From Burkholderiales bacterium (lineage in GTDB: Bacteria; Pseudomonadota; Gammaproteobacteria; Burkholderiales; Burkholderiaceae_C), in the NCBI GenBank assembly GCA_021414305.1, contig JAIOOS010000017.1:496001-560000 (forward strand): 64,000 nt of DNA, written 5' to 3'. The notes under the pieces were generated by a model. The model was not told where the DNA came from and did not search any database. It saw only the letters and a list, made by a program, of their open reading frames with translations. The position numbers and the translations under genes were made by a program. How positions within the stretch are numbered: position 1 is the stretch's first letter; each line of letters opens with the position of its first letter. This document shows positions 8,735 through 19,499 of this stretch, one piece after another.

Positions 8735-8871
8735 GCCTCGATTGTCTCGCCGTCGCTCGCGCAAGGGGCGCGTACGGGCTTGCAGCAAGTCACGGCCGCG
8801 CCAACTCTTGACGGATCGACATGGCCGATTCCGACGGGCGGTCCGAGCCGCCCGCGGCTACGATCGTTCGC

Positions 8872-9447
8872 ATGCGCGAGCCCTCGGCCTTCACGACCTT
8901 CGCCACGGCGATCGGCGATTGCGCACTCGCGTGGAACCGCACCGGCATCACCGCGGCGTGGCTGCCGGAGACCTCGGCGGCAAGGCTGCGCTCGCGGATC
9001 GCCCAGCGCGTTGCCGACGCGCACGAGACCGAGCCGGAAGGCAGGGTCGCCGAGGCGGTCGCGATGATCCGCTCCTTGCTGCGTGGTGAACGCACCGCTC
9101 TCGGTGCCATCCGGATCGACGACTCGCGCCTCGACGCCTTCGACCGGCGCGTGTACGCGGCGGCGCGGACGATTGCGCCGGGCCGCGTCGTCACCTACGC
9201 CGAGCTGGCCGCCCGCGTCGGCAGCGACGCAAACGCTCGCGCCGTCGGCCAGTCGCTCGGCCGCAACCCGTTCCCGATCGTCGTGCCCTGCCACCGCATC
9301 GTCGCCGCGAGCGGCGAGCTCGGCGGCTTCTCGGCCCCCGGCGGCACGGCGACGAAGCGGCGACTGCTGACGATCGAGGACGCGCGCCGCGACGGCGTCG
9401 ACGACCTGTTCGACGCGCCGGCTGCCGCGGCGACGCTGGCGCGCTGA
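8872..9447 (+). CDS. ogt: Methylated-DNA--protein-cysteine methyltransferase
   Basis: The 191-residue product carries the alkyl-acceptor motif PCHRIV with the reactive Cys140 (codon 9289-9291). It is preceded by the helix-turn-helix GRVVTYAELAARVGS and ARAVGQSLGRNP, the standard DNA-binding half of this suicide repair enzyme, which moves O6-alkyl groups from guanine onto its own cysteine. The N-terminal 90 residues are the usual variable domain. An in-frame ATG at 8821 would add 17 residues; neither start has a convincing ribosome site, and the shorter form begins close to the conserved domain. The choice between ogt and ada-C-terminal-like naming is tentative. It converges with the PEBP gene ten bases later. 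Confidence 0.88.
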   Translation: MREPSAFTTFATAIGDCALAWNRTGITAAWLPETSAARLRSRIAQRVADAHETEPEGRVAEAVAMIRSLLRGERTALGAIRIDDSRLDAFDRRVYAAARTIAPGRVVTYAELAARVGSDANARAVGQSLGRNPFPIVVPCHRIVAASGELGGFSAPGGTATKRRLLTIEDARRDGVDDLFDAPAAAATLAR

Positions 9448-9457
9448 TCCGACGCGA

Positions 9458-10096
9458 TCACACCGCCAGGGTCGGCAGCGCCGCCGGCGCGCCTTCCTCG
9501 CTGCCGATGCTGATCGAGGTGTCGGGCCGCTCGTAGGTGCCAGTCAGGCAACCGCTCGCCAGGCCGTGGCTGCGGATCGCCTCGAGCACCGCCTCGCGCC
9601 CGGGCTCGGCATCGAAGCTCGCGCCGGCTTCGAGGGCGAACACCTGGAACGCGAAGCGATGCACGCCGTGGCCCGGCGGCGGGTCGGGCGGCAGCCAGGC
9701 CGGCTGAAGGTAGGAATTGCGGCCCACCTGCAGGCCCGCGCCATCCTGGTCGCGACTCGGCAGCGCCGCCTCCTGCAGCGCGCCGTCGCCGGCGGGCAGC
9801 GCGACGACGATCGCATGCACCAGGGGCTGCGGCGTCGGCGCGTCGGCATCCTCGACGATCAGCAGCACCGCCGCCGCCGCCTCGGGCACGCCGCTCCACT
9901 GCAGCGGCGGCGAAACGCCTTCGCCATCGGCGGTGTAGCGCGGCGGGATCGGCGCATGGTCGGCGAACGCCAGGCTGGTGACGGAAATCGCCGCCATGCC
10001 GGCGCGCAGGTCGACCGCCTGGAAGGCGATCTTGTCGAGGCCGGCGCGCTGGCCGCGCAGGGCATGGCCGACGATGTCGGGCAGTTTTTCGAGCAT
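9458..10096 (-). CDS. YbhB/YbcL-type phosphatidylethanolamine-binding-like protein
   Basis: The 212-residue product belongs to the PEBP/Raf-kinase-inhibitor-like family: PPRYTADGEGVSPPLQWSGVP near the start, LIVEDADAP, the HAIV strand, and the anion-pocket segment HRFAFQVFAL near residue 150. No signal peptide is seen, so it is probably cytoplasmic. Bacterial members resemble E. coli YbhB; their ligand and role are largely unknown. The gene is divergent from the GbsR-like regulator. The 115 bases between them hold a 20-base perfect palindrome, so control of this gene by that regulator is plausible but unproven. Confidence 0.88.
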   Translation of the reverse strand: MLEKLPDIVGHALRGQRAGLDKIAFQAVDLRAGMAAISVTSLAFADHAPIPPRYTADGEGVSPPLQWSGVPEAAAAVLLIVEDADAPTPQPLVHAIVVALPAGDGALQEAALPSRDQDGAGLQVGRNSYLQPAWLPPDPPPGHGVHRFAFQVFALEAGASFDAEPGREAVLEAIRSHGLASGCLTGTYERPDTSISIGSEEGAPAALPTLAV

Positions 10097-10167
10097 GGGC
10101 GTCCTTGGCGGAAACAGGGTTCAAATGCGGCATTCGGCGTGCCGCGACCGCTCGTCTGCCATCTTCT

Positions 10168-10205
10168 ATTTCTGTCTTGACAGAAATTGCAGGCTGGCGG
10201 ATGCT
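10168..10205 (+). promoter_or_regulatory. Perfect palindromic operator overlapping the -35 element of the regulator gene
   Basis: ATTTCTGTCTTGACAGAAAT (10168-10187) is a perfect inverted repeat with 9-base arms and TT at its centre. Its right half contains TTGACA (10177-10182), an exact sigma-70 -35 box. Seventeen bases later lies a weak -10, GATGCT (10200-10205). Initiation would fall at about 10212, the A of the regulator's ATG, so the message may be leaderless. The arrangement is a classic autorepression site for the MarR/GbsR product downstream, and it also lies between that gene and the divergent PEBP gene. Confidence 0.7.
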
Positions 10206-10211
10206 GTGCGC

Positions 10212-10787
10212 ATGTCTCTCTCACCCACGGTTTCACGCTTTGTCCTGCACTGGGGCGAAATGGGCACGCGCTGGGGCGTCAACCGCACTGTCGCCCAGAT
10301 CCACGCCCTGCTCTTCATCTCCGGCCGGCCGATGCACGCCGACGAAATCGTCGAGACGCTGGAGGTAGCGCGCTCCAACGTCAGCAACAGCCTGCGCGAG
10401 CTGCAGGGCTGGGGCCTGGTGCGGCTGGTCCACCTGAGCGGCGATCGGCGCGACCACTATGAGACCTCCGGACAGGTCTGGGAGTTAATGCGTACTATCG
10501 TCAAGGAGCGCCAACGACGTGAAATCGATCCCACGGTCGGCGTCCTGCAGCAGCTTCTGGCCGATCCGGCGATGCGGCAGGAGCCGGTCGCCGTCAAGCT
10601 CCGCATGGAGCAGACCCTCGACCTGCTCGAGACCCTCACGGCCTGGAGCGAGGAGATGCTCAAGCTCGATACCGAGACGCTCGGCCAGGTGCTGAAGCTG
10701 GGGGCCCGGATCAAGAAGCTGCTCGGCAAGTCGGGCGGCCCGCCGCCGGGCGACGACATGACCGCAGCCAGTCTCCTCGGTCCCTGA
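10212..10787 (+). CDS. GbsR/MarR-type transcriptional regulator
   Basis: The 191-residue protein has a winged helix-turn-helix near residues 25-85: VNRTVAQIHALLFISGRPMHADEIVETL, then ARSNVSNSLRELQGWGLV as recognition helix and wing. A helical dimerisation or effector region rich in Leu, Glu and Lys fills the C-terminal half. The pattern fits the GbsR branch of the MarR superfamily (osmoprotectant or choline regulation in Bacillus; other ligands elsewhere). The ATG at 10212 is fixed by codon pattern and the promoter. There is no upstream ribosome site, consistent with a leaderless message. The perfect palindrome on its own promoter suggests autoregulation. Confidence 0.85.
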   Translation: MSLSPTVSRFVLHWGEMGTRWGVNRTVAQIHALLFISGRPMHADEIVETLEVARSNVSNSLRELQGWGLVRLVHLSGDRRDHYETSGQVWELMRTIVKERQRREIDPTVGVLQQLLADPAMRQEPVAVKLRMEQTLDLLETLTAWSEEMLKLDTETLGQVLKLGARIKKLLGKSGGPPPGDDMTAASLLGP

Positions 10788-10833
10788 TCCACGGGTAATT
10801 TCACTCCCGGCGGAAATCACTGAAAGGCGAGCA

Positions 10834-11244
10834 ATGGTCTCCGACTATCCCCTGAAGGTCTTCTACGACGCGTCCTGCCCGGTCTGCGCCCTCGAGATGG
10901 ATCAGCTCGGCGCGCGCGACACCGCCGGCCGGCTGGTCTTGGTCGACATGTCCGCGCCGGGCTTCGACGCCGCCTGCCACGGCTTCAGCCACGCCGAGCT
11001 CGACGCGGCGATCCATGCCGTGCGCCCCGACGGCTCGGTCGTCCGCGGCATGGCCGTGCTGCGCCTCGCCTACGCCGCGGCGGGCCTCGGCTGGCTGCTC
11101 CGGCCCTCGGCGATGGGGCCGCTCCGGCCGGCGTTCGACGCCGCCTACCGCGTCTTCGCTCGCCATCGCAAGTCGATTTCACGCGTCCTTGGCCCGGCGA
11201 TCACCGCGGTGCGTGCCCGGCGGGCCAGGGAGAGCGGATCATGA
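10834..11244 (+). CDS. DCC-family thiol-disulfide oxidoreductase-like protein (DUF393)
   Basis: The 136-residue protein begins with KVFYDASCPVCALEM, the signature of the DCC/DUF393 family. The cysteine pair is Cys15 and Cys18, in a thioredoxin-like setting. Next comes a loop with HAVRPDGSVVRGMAVLR, also typical. The family is thought to handle thiols or disulfides, but few members are characterised. It overlaps the next gene's ATG by four bases (ATGA), forming an operon with the SDR-DoxX fusion. That pairing recurs in the DoxX-associated part of the family and suggests a membrane redox function (inference). Confidence 0.83.
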   Translation: MVSDYPLKVFYDASCPVCALEMDQLGARDTAGRLVLVDMSAPGFDAACHGFSHAELDAAIHAVRPDGSVVRGMAVLRLAYAAAGLGWLLRPSAMGPLRPAFDAAYRVFARHRKSISRVLGPAITAVRARRARESGS

Positions 11245-12623
11245 ACGTCCTGGTCTGCGGCGCCAGCGGCTGCGTCGGCCGCGCGGTCGTGCAGGCGCTG
11301 CGCTGGCGCGGTCACCGGGTCGTCGAGTCCGGACGCGATCGCGCGTCGGCAAGCGACTCGATGGCACTCGATTTCATGCGCGCCCGTACGCCCGGCGACT
11401 GGGCCGCGGACCTTCGCGCCCGGCGCATCGACGCGGTCGTCAACTGCGTCGGCATCCTCATGACTTCGTCGACGGCGAGCTTCGAGCGGGTGCACACCGA
11501 GGGGCCGATCGAGCTGTTCCGCGGCGCCGCCCTCGCCGGCGTCGGCCGGATCGTGCAGGTCTCGGCGCTCGGCGTCGCCGAGACGGCTGAGGCAGGCGAA
11601 ACTGGCTACCTGCGCAGCAAGCGGCTCGCCGACCAGGCCCTGCTCGCGCTCGACGTCGACGCGGCGATCGTTCGCCCGTCGTTGCTGTTCGGTCCGGGCA
11701 GCGCCAGCGCGGCCCTGTTCGCCACGCTCGCCAGCCTGCCAGTGATCGGCCTGCCCGGCCAGGGCGGGCAGCGCGTGCAGCCGATCCATGTGTTCGAGCT
11801 GGCGGAGATCATCGCCGGCCTCGTCGAGCGCAGCGGCTCGGCTCGCGGCGTCTATGAGCTCGGCGGCAAGGAAGCGCTCGACTATCGGCAGATGCTCGCC
11901 GCGTACCGCGCCGCGCAGGGCCTGGGCGAGGCGATCTGGCTGCCGCTGCCGATGCCACTGATGTTGCTCGGCGCGCGCGTCGCGGAATGGGTGCCGCAAC
12001 GCGTCTTCAGCCGCGACACGCTGCGCATGCTCGAGCGCGGCAACGTCCCGGCCCGCAACGCCGCACCCGCGCTGCTCGGCCGGGCCCCGAGCGGGCTCGC
12101 AGAAGGCCTGGCGGTGGCGCCGCCGAAGCCGATGTTCAGCGCCCGCGTCGAGCTGGCGCCTCCGGTCGAGCTCGGCTTGCGCATGGCACTCGCCTTCCTC
12201 TGGATCTACACCGCGGCTATCAGCGCCTGGCTGCCCGAGCGCTCGGGGGTGCTCGAGTTGCTTGCCCGCTGCGGCTTCGCCGGAACCGCGGGGCAGGCGG
12301 CGCTGGTCGCCTCGTGCATGCTCAACCTGACGCTCGGCACGCTGACGCTGCTGCGTCCTTCGGTGCTGCTGTACGCGCTGCAGGGCGCGGCGGTCGTCGG
12401 CTACACGCTCACCGCGGCGTTCAACGTGCCCGAGCTGACGATCGACCACTGCGGTCCGCTCGTCAAGAACCTGCCGGTGCTCGGCTGCGTGCTCGTGCTC
12501 TGGCTGGCCGAGGCGGGGCGCGCGTCGCCGCGTCGCCGCGCCCTCGCGGCGCGACCCGTGGCGGCTAGGCCGTGGCGGCCGTCACCACCACTTCGACCCG
12601 CCACTCGGGACGTGCCAGCCTAG
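11241..12623 (+). CDS. NAD(P)-dependent SDR-like protein fused to a DoxX-like membrane domain
   Basis: The 460-residue product is two-part. Residues 1 to about 290 form an extended SDR/NmrA-like Rossmann domain (VLVCGASGCVGRAVVQAL at the N-terminus; YLRSKRLADQALL carries the YxxxK-like segment). Residues about 310-430 contain four membrane helices resembling DoxX, a family linked to thiosulfate:quinone or redox-coupled membrane proteins. It is translationally coupled to the DCC gene. Its last 59 bases overlap the convergent RidA gene, and the C-terminal Arg/Pro-rich tail lies wholly in that overlap. A membrane-tethered oxidoreductase is likely; the substrate is unknown. Confidence 0.82.
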   Translation: MNVLVCGASGCVGRAVVQALRWRGHRVVESGRDRASASDSMALDFMRARTPGDWAADLRARRIDAVVNCVGILMTSSTASFERVHTEGPIELFRGAALAGVGRIVQVSALGVAETAEAGETGYLRSKRLADQALLALDVDAAIVRPSLLFGPGSASAALFATLASLPVIGLPGQGGQRVQPIHVFELAEIIAGLVERSGSARGVYELGGKEALDYRQMLAAYRAAQGLGEAIWLPLPMPLMLLGARVAEWVPQRVFSRDTLRMLERGNVPARNAAPALLGRAPSGLAEGLAVAPPKPMFSARVELAPPVELGLRMALAFLWIYTAAISAWLPERSGVLELLARCGFAGTAGQAALVASCMLNLTLGTLTLLRPSVLLYALQGAAVVGYTLTAAFNVPELTIDHCGPLVKNLPVLGCVLVLWLAEAGRASPRRRALAARPVAARPWRPSPPLRPATRDVPA

Positions 12624-12918
12624 CCTCGACCGTCGCCCGCGCCGGCGCGGCGCCGGCCGGCACCCACGCGTCCCAGGCGGCGTTCATGCCCTCGTAGTCG
12701 GCGATGTCGGCGAGGAAGACCTGGGCGCGCAGGATCCGCGTCTTGTCGCTGCCCGCTTCGCCGAGCAGACGGTCGATCGCCGCCAGCACCTGGCGCGTCT
12801 GGCCGACGATGTCCTGTGTGGCGTCGTCGGCCACCTGGCCGGCGAGATAGACCGTGCCGCTGTGGACCGCCGCCTCGCTGAAGCGCTTGGCCGGATGAAG
12901 TCGTTGGATGCTGGCCAT
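12565..12918 (-). CDS. ridA: RidA/YjgF family reactive enamine/imine deaminase
   Basis: The 117-residue protein is a single RidA domain: YLAGQVADD after the first strands, QTRQVLAAIDRLL helix, and the family signature PARATVEARLARPEWRVEV, whose Arg normally binds the substrate carboxylate. RidA hydrolyses reactive 2-aminoacrylate-type enamines or imines made by PLP enzymes. The start ATG (12918) is 11 bases after the gyrB stop, so it may ride on the dnaA-dnaN-gyrB transcripts. Its 3' end overlaps the opposing SDR-DoxX gene by 59 bases. Confidence 0.87.
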   Translation of the reverse strand: MASIQRLHPAKRFSEAAVHSGTVYLAGQVADDATQDIVGQTRQVLAAIDRLLGEAGSDKTRILRAQVFLADIADYEGMNAAWDAWVPAGAAPARATVEARLARPEWRVEVVVTAATA

Positions 12919-12929
12919 GGCGGCGGCTT

Positions 12930-16659
<3,730 letters not shown>

Positions 16660-16904
16660 GTCAACCTCTTAAGCTGGTCGTTGTAGTAGGCAAGGGCCGG
16701 GCCTGTGGGCAATCGCATTTTCGCCTGTTCCTTCAGGCAGTTAGCACACCGCAAAGCCTGTCGATCGAGTCTGTTCGGGCGGCCTGTGGAAAGCGAACAA
16801 CTCGCCCGGACCGGCTCGTCCTGTGGACAGGAACGAGTTGTGCCGGAAGTTGTCCCCACGGTTGTTGCTTGACAAGGCGGCGATATTCGAGCTGTCTAAC
16901 CACT
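16660..16904 (-). promoter_or_regulatory. dnaA-dnaN intergenic region with degenerate DnaA boxes and a hairpin
   Basis: This 245-base gap holds no gene. Read on the minus strand it contains several near-consensus DnaA boxes (CTGTCCACA, CTTTCCACA, TTGCCCACA and TTGTCCCCA, each with two mismatches to TTATCCACA). An inverted repeat ACAACTCG/CGAGTTGT (16797-16804 and 16834-16841) encloses an inner CCTGT/ACAGG pair, and one box lies in its loop. Part of the origin, or DnaA control of dnaN, is possible; the box quality alone does not settle it. Confidence 0.5.
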
Positions 16905-18317
16905 TCAGCCTTTCAGGGTCTGCTCGAGAACGTGCAGCTGCTGGTTCAGCTCGGTGTTCTTCTGCCGCTCGGCCGAGATCTTGCGCACCGCATGCAGCAC
17001 CGTCGTGTGGTCGCGGCCGCCGAACAGCTCGCCGATCTCGGGCAGGCTCTTCTGCGTCATTTCCTTGGCGATGTACATCGCGATCTGCCGCGGCCGGGCG
17101 ATCGAGGCCGGCCGCTTCTTCGAGTACATGTCGGCGACCTTGATCTTGTAGAAGTCGGCCACCGTCTTCTGGATGTTCTCGACCCCGACCTGGCGGTTCT
17201 GGATCGAGAGCAGGTCCTTCAGCGCCTCGCGCGCGAGCTGGATGTTGATGTCCTTGTGGGAAAAACGCGAGTACGCGAGGATCTTGCGCAGCGCCCCTTC
17301 GAGCTCGCGCACGTTGGCGCGCACGTTCTTGGCGACGAAGAAGGCCACGTCCTCGGGCATCGGCGTGGCTTCCTGGTCGGCCTTCTTCATCAGGATCGCG
17401 ACCCGCATCTCGAGCTCGGGCGGCTCGATCGCGACCGTGAGCCCGGCGTCGAAGCGCGAGGTCAGCCGCTCGTCGATGTCGACCAGGCCCTTGGGATAGG
17501 TGTCGCTGGTCATGATGATGTGCGCCCGCTTGGCGAGCAGCGCCTCGAAGGCGTTGAAGAACTCCTCCTGCGTGCGCTCCTTGCCGGCGAAGAACTGCAC
17601 GTCGTCGATCAGCAGCAGGTCGAGCGAGTGGTACTTGGCCTTGAGCTCGTCGAAGGTCTTGCGCTGGTAGTTCTTCACCACGTCGGTGATGAACTGCTCG
17701 GCGTGCAGATAGAGGATGCGCGCGTCGGGCCGGTCGGCGAGCAGGGCGTTGCCGACGGCGTGGATCAGGTGCGTCTTGCCGAGGCCGACGCCGCCGTAGA
17801 TGAAGAGCGGGTTGTACATCTGCCCGGGCGCGCCGGCGACGTGCAGGGCGGCGGTGCGCGCCATCTGGTTGGCGCGGCCCGGCACGAGGGTGTCGAAGGT
17901 GAGCGCCGGGTTCAGGCGGCTGCGCGAAGGCAGCGCTGCCGCGCTCGCCGTGGCCGAGCCGTTCAGGTGCGGGCTCGGGCGGGTCTCGTCGCGCACGGTA
18001 CGCGCGACCGCGCTTGCGGCCGAGGGGTTCGCGCCGACTGCCGCGACGGGCGCGCCATCGCGCGCCGCCAGCGTGATGTCGAGACGCACGGGCTTGCCGG
18101 CCAGCTCGCTCAGCGCGTTCTCGATCCGGTCGGCGTACTGCGTGCGGATCCAGTCGAGCTTGAAGCGGTTGGGCACGCGGATCGTCACGGTCGCACCGGC
18201 GTCGCCGAGGTCAGCCACCTCGGCATCCGGCAGAGGCCGGATCCAGGTGTTGAATTGCTGGTCGGGCAGCTCGGCGGCGAGGCGCTCGCAGCCGCGTTGC
18301 CAGAGGTCGGCGCGCAT
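16905..18317 (-). CDS. dnaA: Chromosomal replication initiator protein DnaA
   Basis: The 470-residue initiator has all four domains: an N-terminal DnaB-interaction domain ([22 protein letters not shown]), a variable Ala/Ser-rich linker (about residues 80-135), the AAA+ core with GGVGLGKTH (Walker A), [10 protein letters not shown] (Walker B) and SRFDAGL, and the C-terminal DNA-binding domain with [11 protein letters not shown], the DnaA signature. The start ATG at 18317 gives the usual N-terminus; frames extending further upstream carry non-conserved sequence. A consensus DnaA box and a TACAAT -10 lie upstream, suggesting autoregulation. Confidence 0.97.
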   Translation of the reverse strand: MRADLWQRGCERLAAELPDQQFNTWIRPLPDAEVADLGDAGATVTIRVPNRFKLDWIRTQYADRIENALSELAGKPVRLDITLAARDGAPVAAVGANPSAASAVARTVRDETRPSPHLNGSATASAAALPSRSRLNPALTFDTLVPGRANQMARTAALHVAGAPGQMYNPLFIYGGVGLGKTHLIHAVGNALLADRPDARILYLHAEQFITDVVKNYQRKTFDELKAKYHSLDLLLIDDVQFFAGKERTQEEFFNAFEALLAKRAHIIMTSDTYPKGLVDIDERLTSRFDAGLTVAIEPPELEMRVAILMKKADQEATPMPEDVAFFVAKNVRANVRELEGALRKILAYSRFSHKDINIQLAREALKDLLSIQNRQVGVENIQKTVADFYKIKVADMYSKKRPASIARPRQIAMYIAKEMTQKSLPEIGELFGGRDHTTVLHAVRKISAERQKNTELNQQLHVLEQTLKG

Positions 18318-18347
18318 ATGTGGAGAAGTACCCGGGGAAAGCCGAAG

Positions 18348-18388
18348 ATTGTAGCGCGCGGAGGCCTCCTGGCTGGGACTTATCCACA
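18348..18388 (-). promoter_or_regulatory. dnaA promoter region with consensus DnaA box
   Basis: On the minus strand TACAAT (plus 18348-18353) is a good -10 box about 30 bases before the dnaA ATG; no convincing -35 box is seen. The exact DnaA box TTATCCACA lies at 18380-18388 (plus reading), just upstream. This is a typical placement for DnaA autoregulation, and it sits between the dnaA and rpmH promoters. Confidence 0.55.
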
Positions 18389-18445
18389 GTAGAAACACGC
18401 AGTGGCGCCGAATCGGCGGCGGTTCGCGCCGGCAATCCCGTGCCG

Positions 18446-18474
18446 TTGACGGCGGGGCCGGTTCTTGATGTAAT
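18446..18474 (+). promoter_or_regulatory. rpmH-rnpA sigma-70 promoter
   Basis: TTGACG (18446-18451), a 17-base spacer and TGTAAT (18469-18474) make a strong sigma-70 promoter reading toward rpmH. Initiation near 18481 would leave an untranslated leader of about 39 bases. It diverges from the dnaA promoter in the same 202-base gap. Confidence 0.75.
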
Positions 18475-18519
18475 TGCGGGTTCGCCTCGGAGCGCCCGCT
18501 CCCGGCCAGGAAAAGCACC

Positions 18520-18654
18520 ATGAAACGCACCTACCAAGCCTCCAAGACCCGCCGCGCCCGTACCCACGGCTTTCTCGTTCGCATGAAGTCGCGCGGTGGC
18601 CGCGCGGTCATCAACGCCCGGCGCGCCAAGGGTCGGAAGCGCCTGGCTGTCTGA
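18520..18654 (+). CDS. rpmH: 50S ribosomal protein L34
   Basis: The 44-residue protein begins [20 protein letters not shown] and ends [10 protein letters not shown], an almost exact match to bacterial L34, a small basic protein of the large ribosomal subunit. An AGGA ribosome site precedes the ATG. It is the first gene of the rpmH-rnpA-yidD-yidC-mnmE run, divergent from dnaA, the standard arrangement at the origin. Confidence 0.97.
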   Translation: MKRTYQASKTRRARTHGFLVRMKSRGGRAVINARRAKGRKRLAV

Positions 18655-18675
18655 GGCACCGCCTCGCGCGGTCGC

Positions 18676-19164
18676 ATGCCTCGGCGCCAGCCCGCGGTCG
18701 AGGTGATGGCTCGCCTGGTGGCCTCGGCCGATTTCGAGCGCGTGCTGGGCTCGCGCAGCCGTGCCAGCACGCTTCATTTCGCGGTTCACCACCTGCCGGC
18801 CGCTGAGGCGGCCACTCCCCCGCCCCTTGCCCAGCCCGCGCGCCGAGAGTTATCCACAATTCCTGGAGAAATCGGTGAACGGCCTGTGGATGACTTGCCT
18901 GGCGAGCCACCGAGGCGGCTCGGCGTCGTGGTTCCGAAACGGCACGCGCGGCGCGCCGTGACTCGCTCCTTGCTCAAGCGCCAGATCTACGCGGCCGGAG
19001 GACGGCACGCCGCCACCTTGGCCCATGGCCTGTGGATTGTTCGTCTGCGCGCGCCCTTCGACCGCACCCGGTTCGTCAGCGCCGCTTCTCCCGCGCTGCG
19101 TGAAGTGGCTCGGGCCGAGCTCGAAGACCTGTTCCGCGCCGCCAGCTCGTCCCGTCCGCGATGA
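18676..19164 (+). CDS. rnpA: Ribonuclease P protein component
   Basis: The 162-residue protein assists the RNase P RNA in maturing tRNA 5' ends. The fold is seen as SADFERVLG (N-terminal helix), LGVVVPKRHARRAVTRSLLKRQI (the RNR-type RNA-binding helix, with Ser where Asn is usual) and a final helix ending in LEDLFRAA. It is longer than E. coli RnpA because of an insertion of about 35 residues (about 45-80) rich in Pro and Ala. That insertion contains a consensus DnaA box at DNA level (18850-18858). An alternative ATG at 18706 would remove ten residues. The stop overlaps the yidD start. Confidence 0.9.
   Translation: MPRRQPAVEVMARLVASADFERVLGSRSRASTLHFAVHHLPAAEAATPPPLAQPARRELSTIPGEIGERPVDDLPGEPPRRLGVVVPKRHARRAVTRSLLKRQIYAAGGRHAATLAHGLWIVRLRAPFDRTRFVSAASPALREVARAELEDLFRAASSSRPR
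18850..18893. promoter_or_regulatory. DnaA boxes inside rnpA
   Basis: An exact TTATCCACA lies at 18850-18858. TGTGGATGA, the reverse of TCATCCACA with one mismatch, lies at 18885-18893. Both fall in the stretch of rnpA that encodes the family-variable insertion. With the exact box at 18380-18388 they form a loose cluster around the dnaA-rpmH junction, the expected origin neighbourhood. Confidence 0.5.
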
Positions 19165-19499
19165 GTGAACCCTTCACCTTCCGCTGGATCCTGCTGCCGC
19201 GCCGCCTGCTGGTCGGCGCGGTGCGCGTCTACCGCCTGCTGCTCAGCCCCTGGCTCGGCAACGCCTGCCGGTTCGAGCCGACCTGCTCGGTCTACGCGAT
19301 CGGCGCGCTCGAGCGCCACGGCGCCCTCGCCGGCACCGCGCTGACGGTGGGCCGCATCGGCCGCTGCCATCCCTGGTGCGCCGGCGGCCACGATCCCGTG
19401 CCAGCGCTGCCGCCGCGTCTCTTCAGGCGCCTTCTGGACCGTCCAGCGGCGCCCGTTCCTCATTCCGCATCCGGTGCCTCCGACGCCGCTTCCTCATGA
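19161..19499 (+). CDS. yidD: Membrane protein insertion efficiency factor YidD
   Basis: The 112-residue protein contains the family core LLVGAVRVYRLLLSPWLGNACRFEPTCSVYAIGAL, with the conserved PTCS-Y motif, and GRCHPWCAGGHDPVP near the end. YidD is a membrane-associated helper of YidC-dependent insertion. It overlaps rnpA (ATGA) and yidC (ATGA) at its two ends, so all three are probably translated together. The last 25 residues are Ala/Pro-rich and not conserved. Confidence 0.93.
   Translation: MSEPFTFRWILLPRRLLVGAVRVYRLLLSPWLGNACRFEPTCSVYAIGALERHGALAGTALTVGRIGRCHPWCAGGHDPVPALPPRLFRRLLDRPAAPVPHSASGASDAASS

Noticed and set aside
8808..8864. TTGACG and TACGAT before the DNA repair gene as a sigma-70 promoter
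   Set aside because: The spacer would be about 45 bases, far outside the workable range.
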